The notes: generated by a model not told the origin, from the sequence alone. A DNA stretch of 64,000 bases from Methylomonas methanica MC09 (GCF_000214665.1 NC_015572.1:2418001-2482000), one strand, 5' to 3'; counted from the stretch's first letter, positions 46,259 through 54,290 are shown. Numbers and translations: made by a program.

Positions 46259-47113
46259 ATGAATAATATGTTGGCTTTGCCGATCAATTTGTCGGTCGGG
46301 ACTTTTGACAGTTATTTGAGTCTGGTTGCTCGCATGCCTAAATTGTCAGCCGAGCAAGAATACGATTTGGCTGTACGTTATCGCGATGAAGGCGATCTTG
46401 AAGCGGCGCGCGAACTGGTCATGGCTAACCTCCGTTTTGTTGCGCATGTGGCTCGCGGTTATGCCGGTTATGGCTTGCCGCTGGCCGATATCGTCCAAGA
46501 AGGTAACATTGGCTTGATGAAGGCAGTAAAACGCTTCGATCCCGACATGGGCGTGCGCTTGGTTTCCTTTGCCGTGCACTGGATTAAGGCCGAAATTCAT
46601 GAATTTGTGATTAAAAACTGGCGTATCGTTAAAGTTGCAACCACTAAGGCGCAGCGCAAACTGTTTTTTAATTTGCGTAAACTCAAAAAGGATTTGAGCT
46701 ATTTGTCGCCGGACGAGGCGGAAGTTATAGCCGATAACCTGGATGTCGATGTAAAAACCGTGTTTGAAATGGAGCGGAGGCTGGATGGACGCGATGTAGG
46801 TTTGGAACCCGGCGCCGACGAATCCGAAGATAACAGCATTGCCCCCATTGCTTATCTCGAGCAGCAAAACGCTGATCCTGCTCAGCTACTGGAAAACAGC
46901 GATTGGCAGAATAGAAAAGAAGATTTGTTAATGGACGCAATGGCCGAACTCGATGACAGAAGCCGGGATATTTTGGCGAGTCGTTGGCTGGCGGAAGAAA
47001 AAGCGACCCTGCATGAACTGGCTGATCGTTACAGCGTCTCCGCGGAACGTATACGGCAGCTGGAGCAAAATGCCATGAAAAAACTCAAAGCCGCGGTTGT
47101 GTTGGCGGCATAA
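46259..47113 (+). CDS. rpoH: heat-shock sigma factor RpoH (sigma-32)
   Basis: The 284-residue protein has all sigma-70 regions needed: region 2 (LVMANLRFVAHVARGYAGYG, FDPDMGVRLVSFAVHWIKAE), the RpoH box QRKLFFNLRKLK (about residue 133) that distinguishes RpoH from other sigma factors, and region 4 (TLHELADRYSVSAERIRQLE). It directs transcription of heat-shock genes. AGAGAGGT precedes the ATG. A CIRCE operator overlaps its promoter, implying HrcA repression. Confidence 0.95.
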   Translation: MNNMLALPINLSVGTFDSYLSLVARMPKLSAEQEYDLAVRYRDEGDLEAARELVMANLRFVAHVARGYAGYGLPLADIVQEGNIGLMKAVKRFDPDMGVRLVSFAVHWIKAEIHEFVIKNWRIVKVATTKAQRKLFFNLRKLKKDLSYLSPDEAEVIADNLDVDVKTVFEMERRLDGRDVGLEPGADESEDNSIAPIAYLEQQNADPAQLLENSDWQNRKEDLLMDAMAELDDRSRDILASRWLAEEKATLHELADRYSVSAERIRQLEQNAMKKLKAAVVLAA

Positions 47114-47170
47114 ATTTTTTAAAAATAAGTTGCAAAATATTTTTAAGCATTTATAATGCCCACTTTCTTT

Positions 47171-47255
47171 GCCGGGGTGGTGAAACTGGTAGACGCGCCG
47201 GATTCAAAATCCGGTTCCTTCGGGAGTGTCGGTTCGATTCCGACCCTCGGTACCA
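47171..47255 (+). tRNA. tRNA-Leu (anticodon CAA)
   Basis: This is an 85-base class II tRNA. The acceptor stem is GCCGGGG with CCTCGGT, the anticodon loop TTCAAAA lies within the CCGGA/TCCGG stem, there is a long variable arm, and the T loop is GTTCGATTC. The 3' CCA is encoded (47253-47255). A terminator hairpin follows. Confidence 0.95.
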
Positions 47256-47286
47256 CCTACTCTTCTTGAGTAGTCCAAAGAAATTT

Positions 47287-47322
47287 AAAAACCCGCTAGC
47301 CGTAAGGCTTAGCGGGTTTTTT
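47287..47322 (+). terminator. Rho-independent terminator after tRNA-Leu
   Basis: AAACCCGCTA and TAGCGGGTTT form a strong stem around an inner GCC/GGC helix, followed by a run of T. It lies 32 bases after the tRNA end. Confidence 0.85.
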
Positions 47323-47518
47323 ATTGCCCAGAGTAAATCAAATTAATTTTGTTGAAGTCGTTATAGTCTTGCTAAAAAAAGCTACGCTATCCGGCGGTTA
47401 GCAAAGAGTGTTGCGCTCGAATTTTTAACGTAGATTAGACTCCCTTGGTTGAGGGGCGGTGGTAGGTATAGATGTCTGGATTGAAACTATACGCTGCGAC
47501 AAATTGCCGCATATTTTC

Positions 47519-47547
47519 TCGACAAAAGAGTTTTTTTGAAATAGAAT
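47519..47547 (+). promoter_or_regulatory. sigma-70-type promoter of a putative small RNA
   Basis: TCGACA (47519-47524), a 17-base spacer and TAGAAT (47542-47547) match the -35 and -10 consensus with one or two mismatches and ideal spacing. Transcription would start near 47554, exactly at the first predicted hairpin of the RNA described next. Confidence 0.5.
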
Positions 47548-47552
47548 GCTCG

Positions 47553-47739
47553 CACCTCTTAAAGAGGTAGAGGCTACTTGAGAGCAATTGTCTTTCAAGG
47601 TGAGGAGGATGGAAGGCGACCGGTTTTTCGGTAAAGTTATAATAATAAACGCAAGCTATTAACCTGTCATTTTATATGGCGGGCGTCCAAAAAAGCATAA
47701 AAATAAAGCCGGACGAAGCCCACTCAGGTGGGCTTTTTT
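47553..47739 (+). ncRNA. putative small structured RNA (about 185 nt)
   Basis: Downstream of a good promoter is a compact series of helices. ACCTCT/AGAGGT spans 47554-47568. An 8-bp stem CTTGAGAG/CTTTCAAG has a CAATTGT loop (47577-47599). A purine-rich GGTGAGGAGGATGGAAGG follows, then ACCG/CGGT, and finally a canonical terminator AAGCCCAC-TCAG-GTGGGCTT plus T-run (47716-47739). No known RNA family is recognised. A 17-codon frame (ATG 47609) follows GAGGAGG but is too close for normal initiation. It could also be a leader, but the terminator comes before any gene. Confidence 0.45.
47716..47739 (+). terminator. Rho-independent terminator
   Basis: A perfect 8-bp stem AAGCCCAC/GTGGGCTT with a TCAG loop is followed by six T. 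It ends the putative small RNA. Confidence 0.85.
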
Positions 47740-47797
47740 ATGCGCGCTTTGTCTTGTCCAGGGCGTGGAGCCATTACCGCAAACCCGCATGTTTATT

Positions 47798-48010
47798 TTG
47801 GCGGTATCGTTGCCAAAGTTATCTCTGGCAGTTCCAGTGTCGTTTGTATCTGTTCAAAAATCTTGAGCGGTACAGTCAAATTCACAAGATCATGCAAACG
47901 CGTTTTGAATTGTTCGGCAAGTTTTATCGATTTACGAGCGATTTTTTCATTGTCTTGGATTTTACAGGGGTTATTTAGGAGTATGGAAACGATTTTTAAG
48001 GGGTTTTAGT
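47798..48010 (-). pseudogene. possible remnant open frame, about 70 codons, no start codon
   Basis: The minus strand reads NPLKIVSILLNNPCKIQDNE and goes on to LAEQFKTRLHDLVNLTVPLK and LELPEITLATIPPK before TAA. The sequence looks protein-like and Lys/Leu/Ile-rich but has no ATG, GTG or TTG at its beginning. It may be the remains of an acquired gene. The rest of 47740-48137 shows no supportable gene. Confidence 0.25.
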
Positions 48011-48137
48011 GGATTCCGGTAAGTTAGACACGGTTAAACGTATCGTGGCCAATCAAAAAGCCACAAACACAAATTGGTTTTTATCGGTAGGCGTATTAGG
48101 CTATAACGATGTTAGAAACCAACCTTAGCAACCCACT

Positions 48138-48806
48138 ATGTGCGGCCGCTACGATCTAACTGCCAACGCCGAGCAGATTGTCGAGCACTTTATGCTGCAG
48201 CGAGCGCCCAAGTATGAGCGCAGCTACAACATCGCCCCGGGGCGGAAGATACTGACTATCGTCCAGCGCGACGATGGTACGCGCAAAGGTGCCAACCTGC
48301 ACTGGGGCCTGGTGCCGTCCTGGGCCAAAGACATCAAAATCGGCTGGCACCTGATTAACGCCCGCATGGAAACCGTGCGGGAAAAACCCTCGTTCCGCGC
48401 CGCCTTCGCCCGCCGCCGCTGCCTGATACCGGCCACCGGCTTTTACGAATGGCAAAAGCGCGACGCCGGCAAACAGGCCTTCCACATCCACCGCCAAGAC
48501 GGCCAACTGTTCGCCTTCGCCGGCTTGTGGGAACATTGGGACCAAGGCGGCGAAACCCTGTACTCCTGCACCGTCATCACCACCGACGCCGCCGGCCTGA
48601 TGCAGCCGATACACGAACGCATGCCCGTCATCCTGCCGCCGGAAAACTACCAAAACTGGCTGGACAAAGCCGCCGAACCGGACGCCGCCTTCGCCTTATT
48701 GGCCAATAACGCTTACGAAGATATGAAAGCCACGCCGGTCAGCGATTGGGTAAACAAACCCGGGAATGATGGCGAAAGGTGTGTGGAGGAGGTGGCGGTT
48801 GGATAG
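48138..48806 (+). CDS. yedK: SOS response-associated peptidase (SRAP, YedK/HMCES)
   Basis: The 222-residue protein starts MCGRYDLTA, so Cys2 becomes the N-terminal nucleophile that crosslinks to abasic sites in single-stranded DNA. The other active-site residues are present: Asn in LINARMET, Glu104 in TGFYEW and His near residue 159 in IHERMPVIL. It shields abasic sites during replication. It is followed 122 bases later by a DUF488 gene. Confidence 0.95.
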   Translation: MCGRYDLTANAEQIVEHFMLQRAPKYERSYNIAPGRKILTIVQRDDGTRKGANLHWGLVPSWAKDIKIGWHLINARMETVREKPSFRAAFARRRCLIPATGFYEWQKRDAGKQAFHIHRQDGQLFAFAGLWEHWDQGGETLYSCTVITTDAAGLMQPIHERMPVILPPENYQNWLDKAAEPDAAFALLANNAYEDMKATPVSDWVNKPGNDGERCVEEVAVG

Positions 48807-48809
48807 TTG

Positions 48810-48836
48810 TAGGTTGAGCATAGCGATGCCCACCGT
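48810..48836. repeat. short repeat-like palindromic segment
   Basis: GTAGGTTGAGCATAGCGATG and the following CCCACC resemble the short GTAGGxTG-GCxxAGC...CCxAC intergenic repeats scattered in many gammaproteobacteria. Only one such copy is visible close by; a related but different repeat is at 51837. Confidence 0.35.
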
Positions 48837-48927
48837 TTATCGTATCCAGTCTGAACTTAACGTGTTCAAACATTCAACCTATCGTTATGGTCGGGTTTTC
48901 GCTAAACTACTGCCGAGAGGGCAAAAA

Positions 48928-49410
48928 ATGAACATTTACACCATTGGCTACGAAGGCATCGATTTAGACGCATTCATGGCGCTTTTAAAAACGTACAACA
49001 TCGAAACCGTTATCGATATCCGCGAATTTCCGGGGTCTCGGAAGCCCGGTTTTTCCAAAACGGCGTTATCCAATGCCCTAAACTTATCCGGAATAGAATA
49101 TTTGCACCTGGTAGAACTCGGTTGCCCAAAACTGGTCCGCGAACGCTATAAGCAAGACAACAACTGGCAAAGTTACAAAAAGAGCTTTCTCGAATACTTG
49201 CCAACGCAAGAACAAGCCATAGCAACCGTGGCCGAAATAGCCACTTATTCAAATTGCGCGTTATTGTGCTACGAAGCGGATTATCGCTTTTGCCATCGGT
49301 CCCTGGTAGCAGACGCCGTTCGCCAAAATAACGGAACCAACATCGTGCACATCAATCCTGCCGAAGCTAAAACAAGGAAAGCTGAGTCGGTTTCTCCGGC
49401 TCTGGCTTAG
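48928..49410 (+). CDS. DUF488 family protein
   Basis: The start is ATG 48928 (MNIYTIGYEGIDLDAFMALL), preceded by GAGAGGGC; the longer frame upstream is non-coding. The 160-residue protein shows the family motifs TVIDIREFPGSRKPGFSK, LELG-type loops and the cysteine motif ALLCYEADYRFCHRSLVADA. DUF488 proteins are small soluble proteins of unknown function common in accessory and defence-type regions. The 3' end overlaps by 44 bases the end of the convergent gene at 49367. Confidence 0.85.
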   Translation: MNIYTIGYEGIDLDAFMALLKTYNIETVIDIREFPGSRKPGFSKTALSNALNLSGIEYLHLVELGCPKLVRERYKQDNNWQSYKKSFLEYLPTQEQAIATVAEIATYSNCALLCYEADYRFCHRSLVADAVRQNNGTNIVHINPAEAKTRKAESVSPALA

Positions 49411-50197
49411 GCGGGTAGATTAAACTAATAATCAACCACTGATCCTGAAACCGGTGCTGATTGCCCATCAAAAACATCAGGTCTTTGCCGGTTAATTGAT
49501 CTTCCAACTTGTCGCGAAACGGCGCTTCCCAATTGGTCCCTTGCCTGCCAACGCAATTCCAATAGAGGGCACCCGCCTCCCAATCGACAATCTTATGGCG
49601 ACACTCTTTTTCGCCGTCCACCGTGTCGCAAAGGTAGCGATAGTAAAAGTCGAAAGGTATTTTTCGTAGTGTCGCGATTTCGCTTTCAGCTTCCTCTTGG
49701 GAAAAAATGTCGCCTTGCATCTGTTCCCGCATCAGTTTTTCTTTTTCTTCCGCCGTCCAATCGGGTTTTTTGGCTTTAACAATTTCCAGTTTAACCAACT
49801 TTTTCGGCTTCAGCAGCGCGAGCGATAAGCCTGTATCGCTACGTGACTGTTGGAGTTCGTCGAAGCTGTCAAACGAGGGTATCCGCTCGATCCAAGGCTG
49901 CCTGAATTCCCAATTTCGTTTGGACTCGATCTTTTCGCCGCATTCTAGCGTATCGACATATAAACGGTAACTTTCTTGGCGATGATCCTGGGTTGCCTTG
50001 CGCGTTCTGACTTCAATCCACTGCCATTTGGCAAACTGTTGCGAGCCTTCCAATAACCTGAACGGCACCGGATAAAGTCTTCGCATCGTACCGTTTTCAG
50101 TGATGCCGGCCACGCATGAGGTTTCCATATACTTTGCGCTTGGCGAGGGATAGGTCTTGGCTAAGATCAGAATGCGTTCTTTGGATGAGTTGGGCAC
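49367..50197 (-). CDS. conserved protein of unknown function ending in a clamp-binding-type motif
   Basis: GTG at 50197 with AAGGA seven bases upstream. The 276-residue protein begins ERILILAKTYPSPSAKYMET and continues CVAGITENGTMRRLYPVPFR, a pattern I associate with small genes next to DUF488 but cannot name. There is a highly charged middle (about 135-175). The last residues are PTQLSLF. QLSLF fits the beta sliding-clamp binding consensus QL(S/D)LF at an exposed C-terminus. It is convergent with and overlaps the DUF488 gene by 44 bases. Confidence 0.65.
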   Translation of the reverse strand: MPNSSKERILILAKTYPSPSAKYMETSCVAGITENGTMRRLYPVPFRLLEGSQQFAKWQWIEVRTRKATQDHRQESYRLYVDTLECGEKIESKRNWEFRQPWIERIPSFDSFDELQQSRSDTGLSLALLKPKKLVKLEIVKAKKPDWTAEEKEKLMREQMQGDIFSQEEAESEIATLRKIPFDFYYRYLCDTVDGEKECRHKIVDWEAGALYWNCVGRQGTNWEAPFRDKLEDQLTGKDLMFLMGNQHRFQDQWLIISLIYPPKPEPEKPTQLSLF

Positions 50198-50325
50198 GAA
50201 TTGTCCTTAAAGTCGTTAAGCGTGATAATCCTCGCAAGCATAACCGGCTGTTTAGCGAAAGGCTAGCGTCTCTGTTTATTCGCTAGTTCATCCTTCAGTG
50301 GAATCGCTCAGTGCATCCCACGTGC

Positions 50326-51042
50326 TTAACACTTAGCAATAATTATTCTGTATTCAGGTTCAGGAAGTTCCCGCGGTTCGGGAGGCAACGTCCCTTGTTC
50401 AAGTGGAATCATTGTAGATACACCAAGCAGGTGCAGAACCGAAATCAAGACGCCTTCTCGTTCAATGATCTCAATCGAAGAGTTGGTATATTGATGAGCT
50501 CCAGAAACGTATTTCACTGGGTTGGCCTGAATAATAAACCACCAGTGCTCACTCCGCGCTGGCCTTCTAGCGAAATCTCGCGCCGCTCGAACTCTTTCAG
50601 ACGTTGCGACTTCGTAGAAATGTTTACCTAGTTGTTCCAGGCCGATCTTCAATAGCGTGCGGCATACAGCCAAAGGCTCTGTAACCTCAGCAATTATCCG
50701 AAGCTGATTTACTTTTCCAGAATTAATTAGTCTGCGCAGTTCGTCTGACCTTGGTTCAAGCTGCACAACTCCAGAATTCCCTGTAGCGTGAACAACTCCT
50801 GCGGTCGTTTGTATTTTGGGCATGGTGCCTTTTTTAGAGGGAACACCAGTTAAAACTCGGAAGCCACTGAAGGGAAAGCTTTGCAAGGCTTTGGATTCGA
50901 CCTTCTGGCCAAAATATTGATTACACGCATCGCACGTCACTCCTGGCTTTCCGATGGGTGAGGTTTTTCCACCAAGAGACTCAGGAACTATATGAGCAAC
51001 CGACTGATAAGTTCCTTCCGACGAACAAAATATACAACTCAT
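50326..51042 (-). CDS. HNH endonuclease-like protein
   Basis: The 238-residue protein starts MSCIFCSSEGTYQSVAHIVP, and ESLGG and VTCDACNQYFGQKVE follow. Two CxxC pairs form a zinc site round a His-Ile-Val-Pro catalytic turn and the Cys-x-x-Cys-Asn motif, as in the HNH_5 family. The remaining 180 residues have no known domain. The family includes restriction and homing nucleases and defence effectors. It stands alone on the minus strand. Confidence 0.75.
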   Translation of the reverse strand: MSCIFCSSEGTYQSVAHIVPESLGGKTSPIGKPGVTCDACNQYFGQKVESKALQSFPFSGFRVLTGVPSKKGTMPKIQTTAGVVHATGNSGVVQLEPRSDELRRLINSGKVNQLRIIAEVTEPLAVCRTLLKIGLEQLGKHFYEVATSERVRAARDFARRPARSEHWWFIIQANPVKYVSGAHQYTNSSIEIIEREGVLISVLHLLGVSTMIPLEQGTLPPEPRELPEPEYRIIIAKC

Positions 51043-51147
51043 TCTAGATCCTTCATTATCGACTAACGCAAACTATGGGATAGCAAGACGTGAGCTCTGT
51101 CGGTCGCGATTGATGGCATTGATTTTACTCAGTGCATTTTAAGCTGG

Positions 51148-51789
51148 CTATAGATCCCGATTAACCCGCAAAATATCTAAGCCGATATCAATTCTATTGA
51201 CACACCACTCGGCATCTTTCGTTGACCAACCTTTGGCGGTGATGAGCCATCTTTTCAACAGATCGAGATCAATATTGGTTTTTGAATGCCTGGAATAATA
51301 GCAAGTAAATGTATCCAGTCGGTCGATATCGCATCGGTGATAGCTGGTCGGAAATAAATTCAAGTATCTTTCAAAAACCTCGCGCGATTTCTTGCCTCTT
51401 ATGATTGAAGAAAGCGTTACAACTTCTGAAGTTTTGCGAACCGTAAGTGGAAGGTTTCTAGCCTTTGAGTAAGCAGAAAAACCTTTCGCAAATTTTACAG
51501 AGAGTTTGTTGTAGTCGCTTAGCGGAATCCTAGGCGAATCTCTTGGGACTATGTTTACAATGTAAAACGTGTTCCCGCTCTTATGGGTAATTGCGATGGC
51601 CGGATGATGGTGACTCGTTTTGTCGAGGACTGCACAGGAAGCCACACCCGTTGCTATGGAATAATCTGTTGATTGAGGTTCTAAATATTCAAAGTCGCTA
51701 GATTCATCGCAAAATGATTTAATAGCCCACAACAAGCCGCTATGTTCGCTGAAATGGGAGCGTATTGAGACTTCGACATATTTCTTCAT
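51148..51789 (-). CDS. hypothetical protein, 213 residues
   Basis: The start at ATG 51789 (MKKYVEVSIRSHFSEH) is preferred over 51834, which lies inside an inverted repeat. The protein is soluble and mixed alpha/beta with no motif I know; SHHHPAIAITHKSGNTFYIV and KGWSTKDAEWCVNRIDIG are notable stretches. Base composition is more AT-rich than the core genes. It lies between HNH and repeat sequences in the accessory region. Confidence 0.5.
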   Translation of the reverse strand: MKKYVEVSIRSHFSEHSGLLWAIKSFCDESSDFEYLEPQSTDYSIATGVASCAVLDKTSHHHPAIAITHKSGNTFYIVNIVPRDSPRIPLSDYNKLSVKFAKGFSAYSKARNLPLTVRKTSEVVTLSSIIRGKKSREVFERYLNLFPTSYHRCDIDRLDTFTCYYSRHSKTNIDLDLLKRWLITAKGWSTKDAEWCVNRIDIGLDILRVNRDL

Positions 51790-51823
51790 TTTTCGGTTTG
51801 CGAGAAACTTAGTGCGATAAGCG

Positions 51824-51972
51824 GTGAAGCGCATCTGTCGCGAACGATGCGCTTCACGCTGTTCAGCACATCCTACGGCCCTAGGCTAATCGCACCTACG
51901 CGGACTGGATGGGAATATCCGGCTAACCCAGTCGCGAACGATGCGCTTCACGTTGTTCAGCACATCCTATGG
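51824..51972. repeat. inverted plus direct repeat (REP-like)
   Basis: A 42-base unit beginning GTCGCGAACGATGCGCTTCA occurs at 51837-51878 and 51931-51972 with two differences, 94 bases apart. The first copy also pairs with GTGAAGCGCATC (51824-51835) as a 12-bp perfect inverted repeat around a 10-base loop (partner 51846-51857). This looks like a mobile REP or MITE-type unit, not a CRISPR: there are only two copies and no further periodicity. Confidence 0.7.
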
Positions 51973-51982
51973 ACTACAGCTC

Positions 51983-52396
51983 TTAACTATCAAAAGGCTC
52001 GAATCGCTGGCTGTTGTAGTGATACGTGATGAATTGACCGTCTACTTGAATTACGCCAAGTACAATGTCGTAAGGCTCTCGAAAATAAGGTGTACCTGGT
52101 TCGGCTGTCACGTCAAAAACAGGTTCGTCCAATACGCGAACTACAATAGCGGGATCCCCTTCGTGTGGAATCTTTCTATCCTTTAATCCAGGTTTCCACT
52201 TAACAATATCGCCTTCTTTGAACTGATGCGCTGCTTTGTATAACGAGAATTTCTCACGCAACATATCAGTTGTAGCTGTCGGATTTGACTTCTTTGATTC
52301 CAAGAGAGCCGCAAGGAGTTCACCTACATCTTGGTCATCTTCATCCTGCCTTTTGGCAAGTAAACGAACTAACGCATTAGTACTGATTTCGGTCAT
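51983..52396 (-). CDS. hypothetical protein, 137 residues
   Basis: The protein has a helical acidic N-terminus (LLAKRQDEDDQDVGELLAAL) and a beta-rich C-terminal half. HQFKEGDIVKWKPGLKDRKI and GDPAIVVRVLDEPVF resemble an SH3-like barrel. No catalytic motif is visible. The start overlaps the end of the upstream membrane protein gene by 20 bases, so it is the last gene of a five-gene operon with the serine-protease homologue. The function is unknown. Confidence 0.6.
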   Translation of the reverse strand: MTEISTNALVRLLAKRQDEDDQDVGELLAALLESKKSNPTATTDMLREKFSLYKAAHQFKEGDIVKWKPGLKDRKIPHEGDPAIVVRVLDEPVFDVTAEPGTPYFREPYDIVLGVIQVDGQFITYHYNSQRFEPFDS

Positions 52397-52709
52397 TGAG
52401 GTAATACTCTTTTGTGTTTGCTATTGGGATGACATTGTTAATTTTGAACGCAATATTTTTTGTGTGGTCGCGCAACAAAGATGATTCGAGCTGAGTGCGG
52501 CTTTTCCTTTTTTTGTCGGCGGTGATAGCCCTGATTATTCGGTCGGAAACCTGAGCTGTAATCAAATCCATTTGTGTATCAGTTAGCACAATCTTCTTGT
52601 CTGCTTGTTCAGTAGCGATAGATTTGAAATGCTTAACCATTGCAACAACAAACAGCAGCAAAGCAACACTCGTTAATGCCACAACAAATATAGAAATAAT
52701 ATTCATCAT
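52377..52709 (-). CDS. small membrane-anchored protein, 110 residues
   Basis: A single N-terminal membrane helix (IISIFVVALTSVALLLFVVA) is followed by a charged, largely helical cytoplasmic part (LTDTQMDLITAQVSDRIIRA and KKRKSRTQLESSLLRDHTKN). The ATG pair at 52709 and 52706 overlaps the stop of the upstream 4-helix membrane protein gene, so translation is coupled. I do not recognise the family. Confidence 0.6.
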   Translation of the reverse strand: MMNIISIFVVALTSVALLLFVVAMVKHFKSIATEQADKKIVLTDTQMDLITAQVSDRIIRAITADKKRKSRTQLESSLLRDHTKNIAFKINNVIPIANTKEYYLNDRNQY

Positions 52710-53179
52710 TTGTTCTCTTCTTTATAAAATAGATATGCCTTACCAATAAAGGCATAAACTACCACTAAACACAGTGAGCAAATATTTAACAAATCGATAA
52801 GCTCCTTTCGAGATGGATCTGGGTTGATAGTTATCATCATATAAGCTCCAACCACAAAAGCTGTAATTAATAGTGGCATGAATACGAAAGCAGCAGATTT
52901 CCAGAGTTTTCCCACTTTGGATTTATCGTCGTCCAAATGATAGTCTATTGTCACTCCCATTGTTACGGCTAACATGAAAAACAATAAAACGCCATCTTTC
53001 GTTACACTGTAGAAGCTAACTTGATCGGGTGCGGAATACAAAAAATAGCCGACATTCAGCCATAGTTGCAACAGACCGAATACTATCACCAGAATAATCC
53101 AGTACAAACCTCTGCCAATCGCAGCAAACATGTTAGCTGTTCTCGATTCAAATATTAGTGAAGGGAGAAAGCGGCGCAT
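52706..53179 (-). CDS. four-helix membrane protein, 157 residues
   Basis: Four hydrophobic segments are visible (about residues 24-45, 62-80, 95-115 and 130-150), separated by short charged loops including DYHLDDDKSKVGKLWK. Another in-frame ATG at 53131 (MFAAIGRGLY) is an equally good start. There is no known domain. It lies 52 bases downstream of the serine-protease homologue and overlaps the next gene by 4 bases. Confidence 0.6.
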   Translation of the reverse strand: MRRFLPSLIFESRTANMFAAIGRGLYWIILVIVFGLLQLWLNVGYFLYSAPDQVSFYSVTKDGVLLFFMLAVTMGVTIDYHLDDDKSKVGKLWKSAAFVFMPLLITAFVVGAYMMITINPDPSRKELIDLLNICSLCLVVVYAFIGKAYLFYKEENK

Positions 53180-53231
53180 CGGAACAAAACTCGGCAGGAA
53201 GAATTGTGTCGTTCATTATGTGTCACGGAAC

Positions 53232-54059
53232 TTATGCAGCAAGTCTTTTAACAATCACCGCAGAACTAACATAATTGCCTTCAAACAATTTTGAATATCC
53301 GTTAACCATACAATCGTATTGATACATCGTCCTTAATAGCCAGATTTTCTTCCAAAGATTGTCGTCCGGTGCCAATTTTTCAATGGTCAAATTAAGGCGT
53401 GTCGCTTCGTCGGCATCAATGGACGAACCGTGAGAATGGTAATGGTCTTTGGTGGCTAATTTTTCTACGGTGTCGTTAACTTGTCCCTCGGTATGATTAG
53501 ACATCATGCCGGAAATCAATAACGACTTAGCCAATTTTCTCGTTTGCTTTCTAACTGAATCCGCGTACTGAAGGTCAATCGGGCTCATTGTGCCTAGAGG
53601 AGCGTTCACAATAAATTCTGCAGGAACTCCAGATATAGACGGATCGATTGGCCCGAGCTCCGATTGAACCCCCATCAAGATACTCTTGCCGCAGAGCGCA
53701 ATAACAGTGCCGTTACTTTTTGCCCTTCGAGGCACAATAACGCGAAGATCGTCTGTGGTCTGTCGTAGCAGACTACAAATTTTCTCAGTGGCGTCGGTGA
53801 ACCCACCATTGGTTTCGAGCAATAAATCGATGGCCTTGTTTTTAGTTTTATCTAGCAACTCATGGAACGCTACATCGTCGCTTTGGTCGATTTGCGCGTT
53901 GGTATTGTCGCAATCGGTGAAATAAACGACTAACTCTCTTCCGGTAACCGTTTCGATATCCTTGATTAAAAGCTGGCGTAAATAGCGGTCTTTATTTTGC
54001 ACCCAATAAAGGGGTGATTGATTAGGGGTATCAGATGTTCTAGGGAAGCAGTCGGTCAT
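53232..54059 (-). CDS. SDH_sah/ClpP-fold serine protease homologue
   Basis: The 275-residue protein starts at ATG 54059 after GGAGTTTGA. The crotonase/ClpP-like fold is seen as LVVYFTDCDN, IDLLLETNGGFTDATEKICS, LRVIVPRRAKSNGTVIALCG and KSILMGVQSELGPIDPSISG. The serine in AKSNGT occupies the nucleophile place, and SELGPIDP is a hallmark of the SDH_sah group (membrane-associated serine proteases related to SppA). There is no membrane helix of its own, but membrane proteins follow in the operon. The substrate is unknown. Confidence 0.8.
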   Translation of the reverse strand: MTDCFPRTSDTPNQSPLYWVQNKDRYLRQLLIKDIETVTGRELVVYFTDCDNTNAQIDQSDDVAFHELLDKTKNKAIDLLLETNGGFTDATEKICSLLRQTTDDLRVIVPRRAKSNGTVIALCGKSILMGVQSELGPIDPSISGVPAEFIVNAPLGTMSPIDLQYADSVRKQTRKLAKSLLISGMMSNHTEGQVNDTVEKLATKDHYHSHGSSIDADEATRLNLTIEKLAPDDNLWKKIWLLRTMYQYDCMVNGYSKLFEGNYVSSAVIVKRLAA

Positions 54060-54068
54060 TCAAACTCC

Positions 54069-54272
54069 TTATTTTTTGCTACGGTGTTGTTCTTCCATAA
54101 AAAGGCTGCCTCCAGCGGCCAAAATTTTTCCAGCCTCTAGCATGCGAGCGGTCGGATCAATGCTTTGATGGACCAAAACGTCAGTCCTGGCGAACTGCTG
54201 TGTAGATGTTTTTTTAAAAAAATCGAATTTTTGGGTATCGCTTGCAAACGAGTTAAATTGTTGAACAGCCAT
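54069..54272 (-). CDS. small hypothetical protein, 67 residues
   Basis: The ATG at 54272 (MAVQQFNSFASDTQKFDFFK) is preceded by GGGAGATACGTC, a better site than the ATG at 54290. The protein is hydrophilic with a Gly/Ala stretch (AGKILAAGGSLF) near the end. It is the first gene of the operon, 9 bases before the serine-protease gene. It might be a substrate, inhibitor or adaptor of the protease; this is only inferred from position. Confidence 0.55.
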   Translation of the reverse strand: MAVQQFNSFASDTQKFDFFKKTSTQQFARTDVLVHQSIDPTARMLEAGKILAAGGSLFMEEQHRSKK

Positions 54273-54290
54273 GACGTATCTCCCGAACAA

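Noticed and set aside
47545..47740. Structured region considered as a lysine riboswitch or 6S RNA
   Set aside because: The GAGGTAGAGGC string is suggestive, but the conserved core does not follow and the terminator comes before any gene; the 6S long-hairpin fold is not seen.
47676..47978. Plus-strand 100-codon frame after tRNA-Leu
   Set aside because: It starts inside the putative small RNA and runs through its terminator; the composition is not protein-like.
51837..51972. Two similar 42-base repeats considered as a CRISPR
   Set aside because: Only two copies, a 52-base gap, no cas genes, and the first copy is part of a long inverted repeat.
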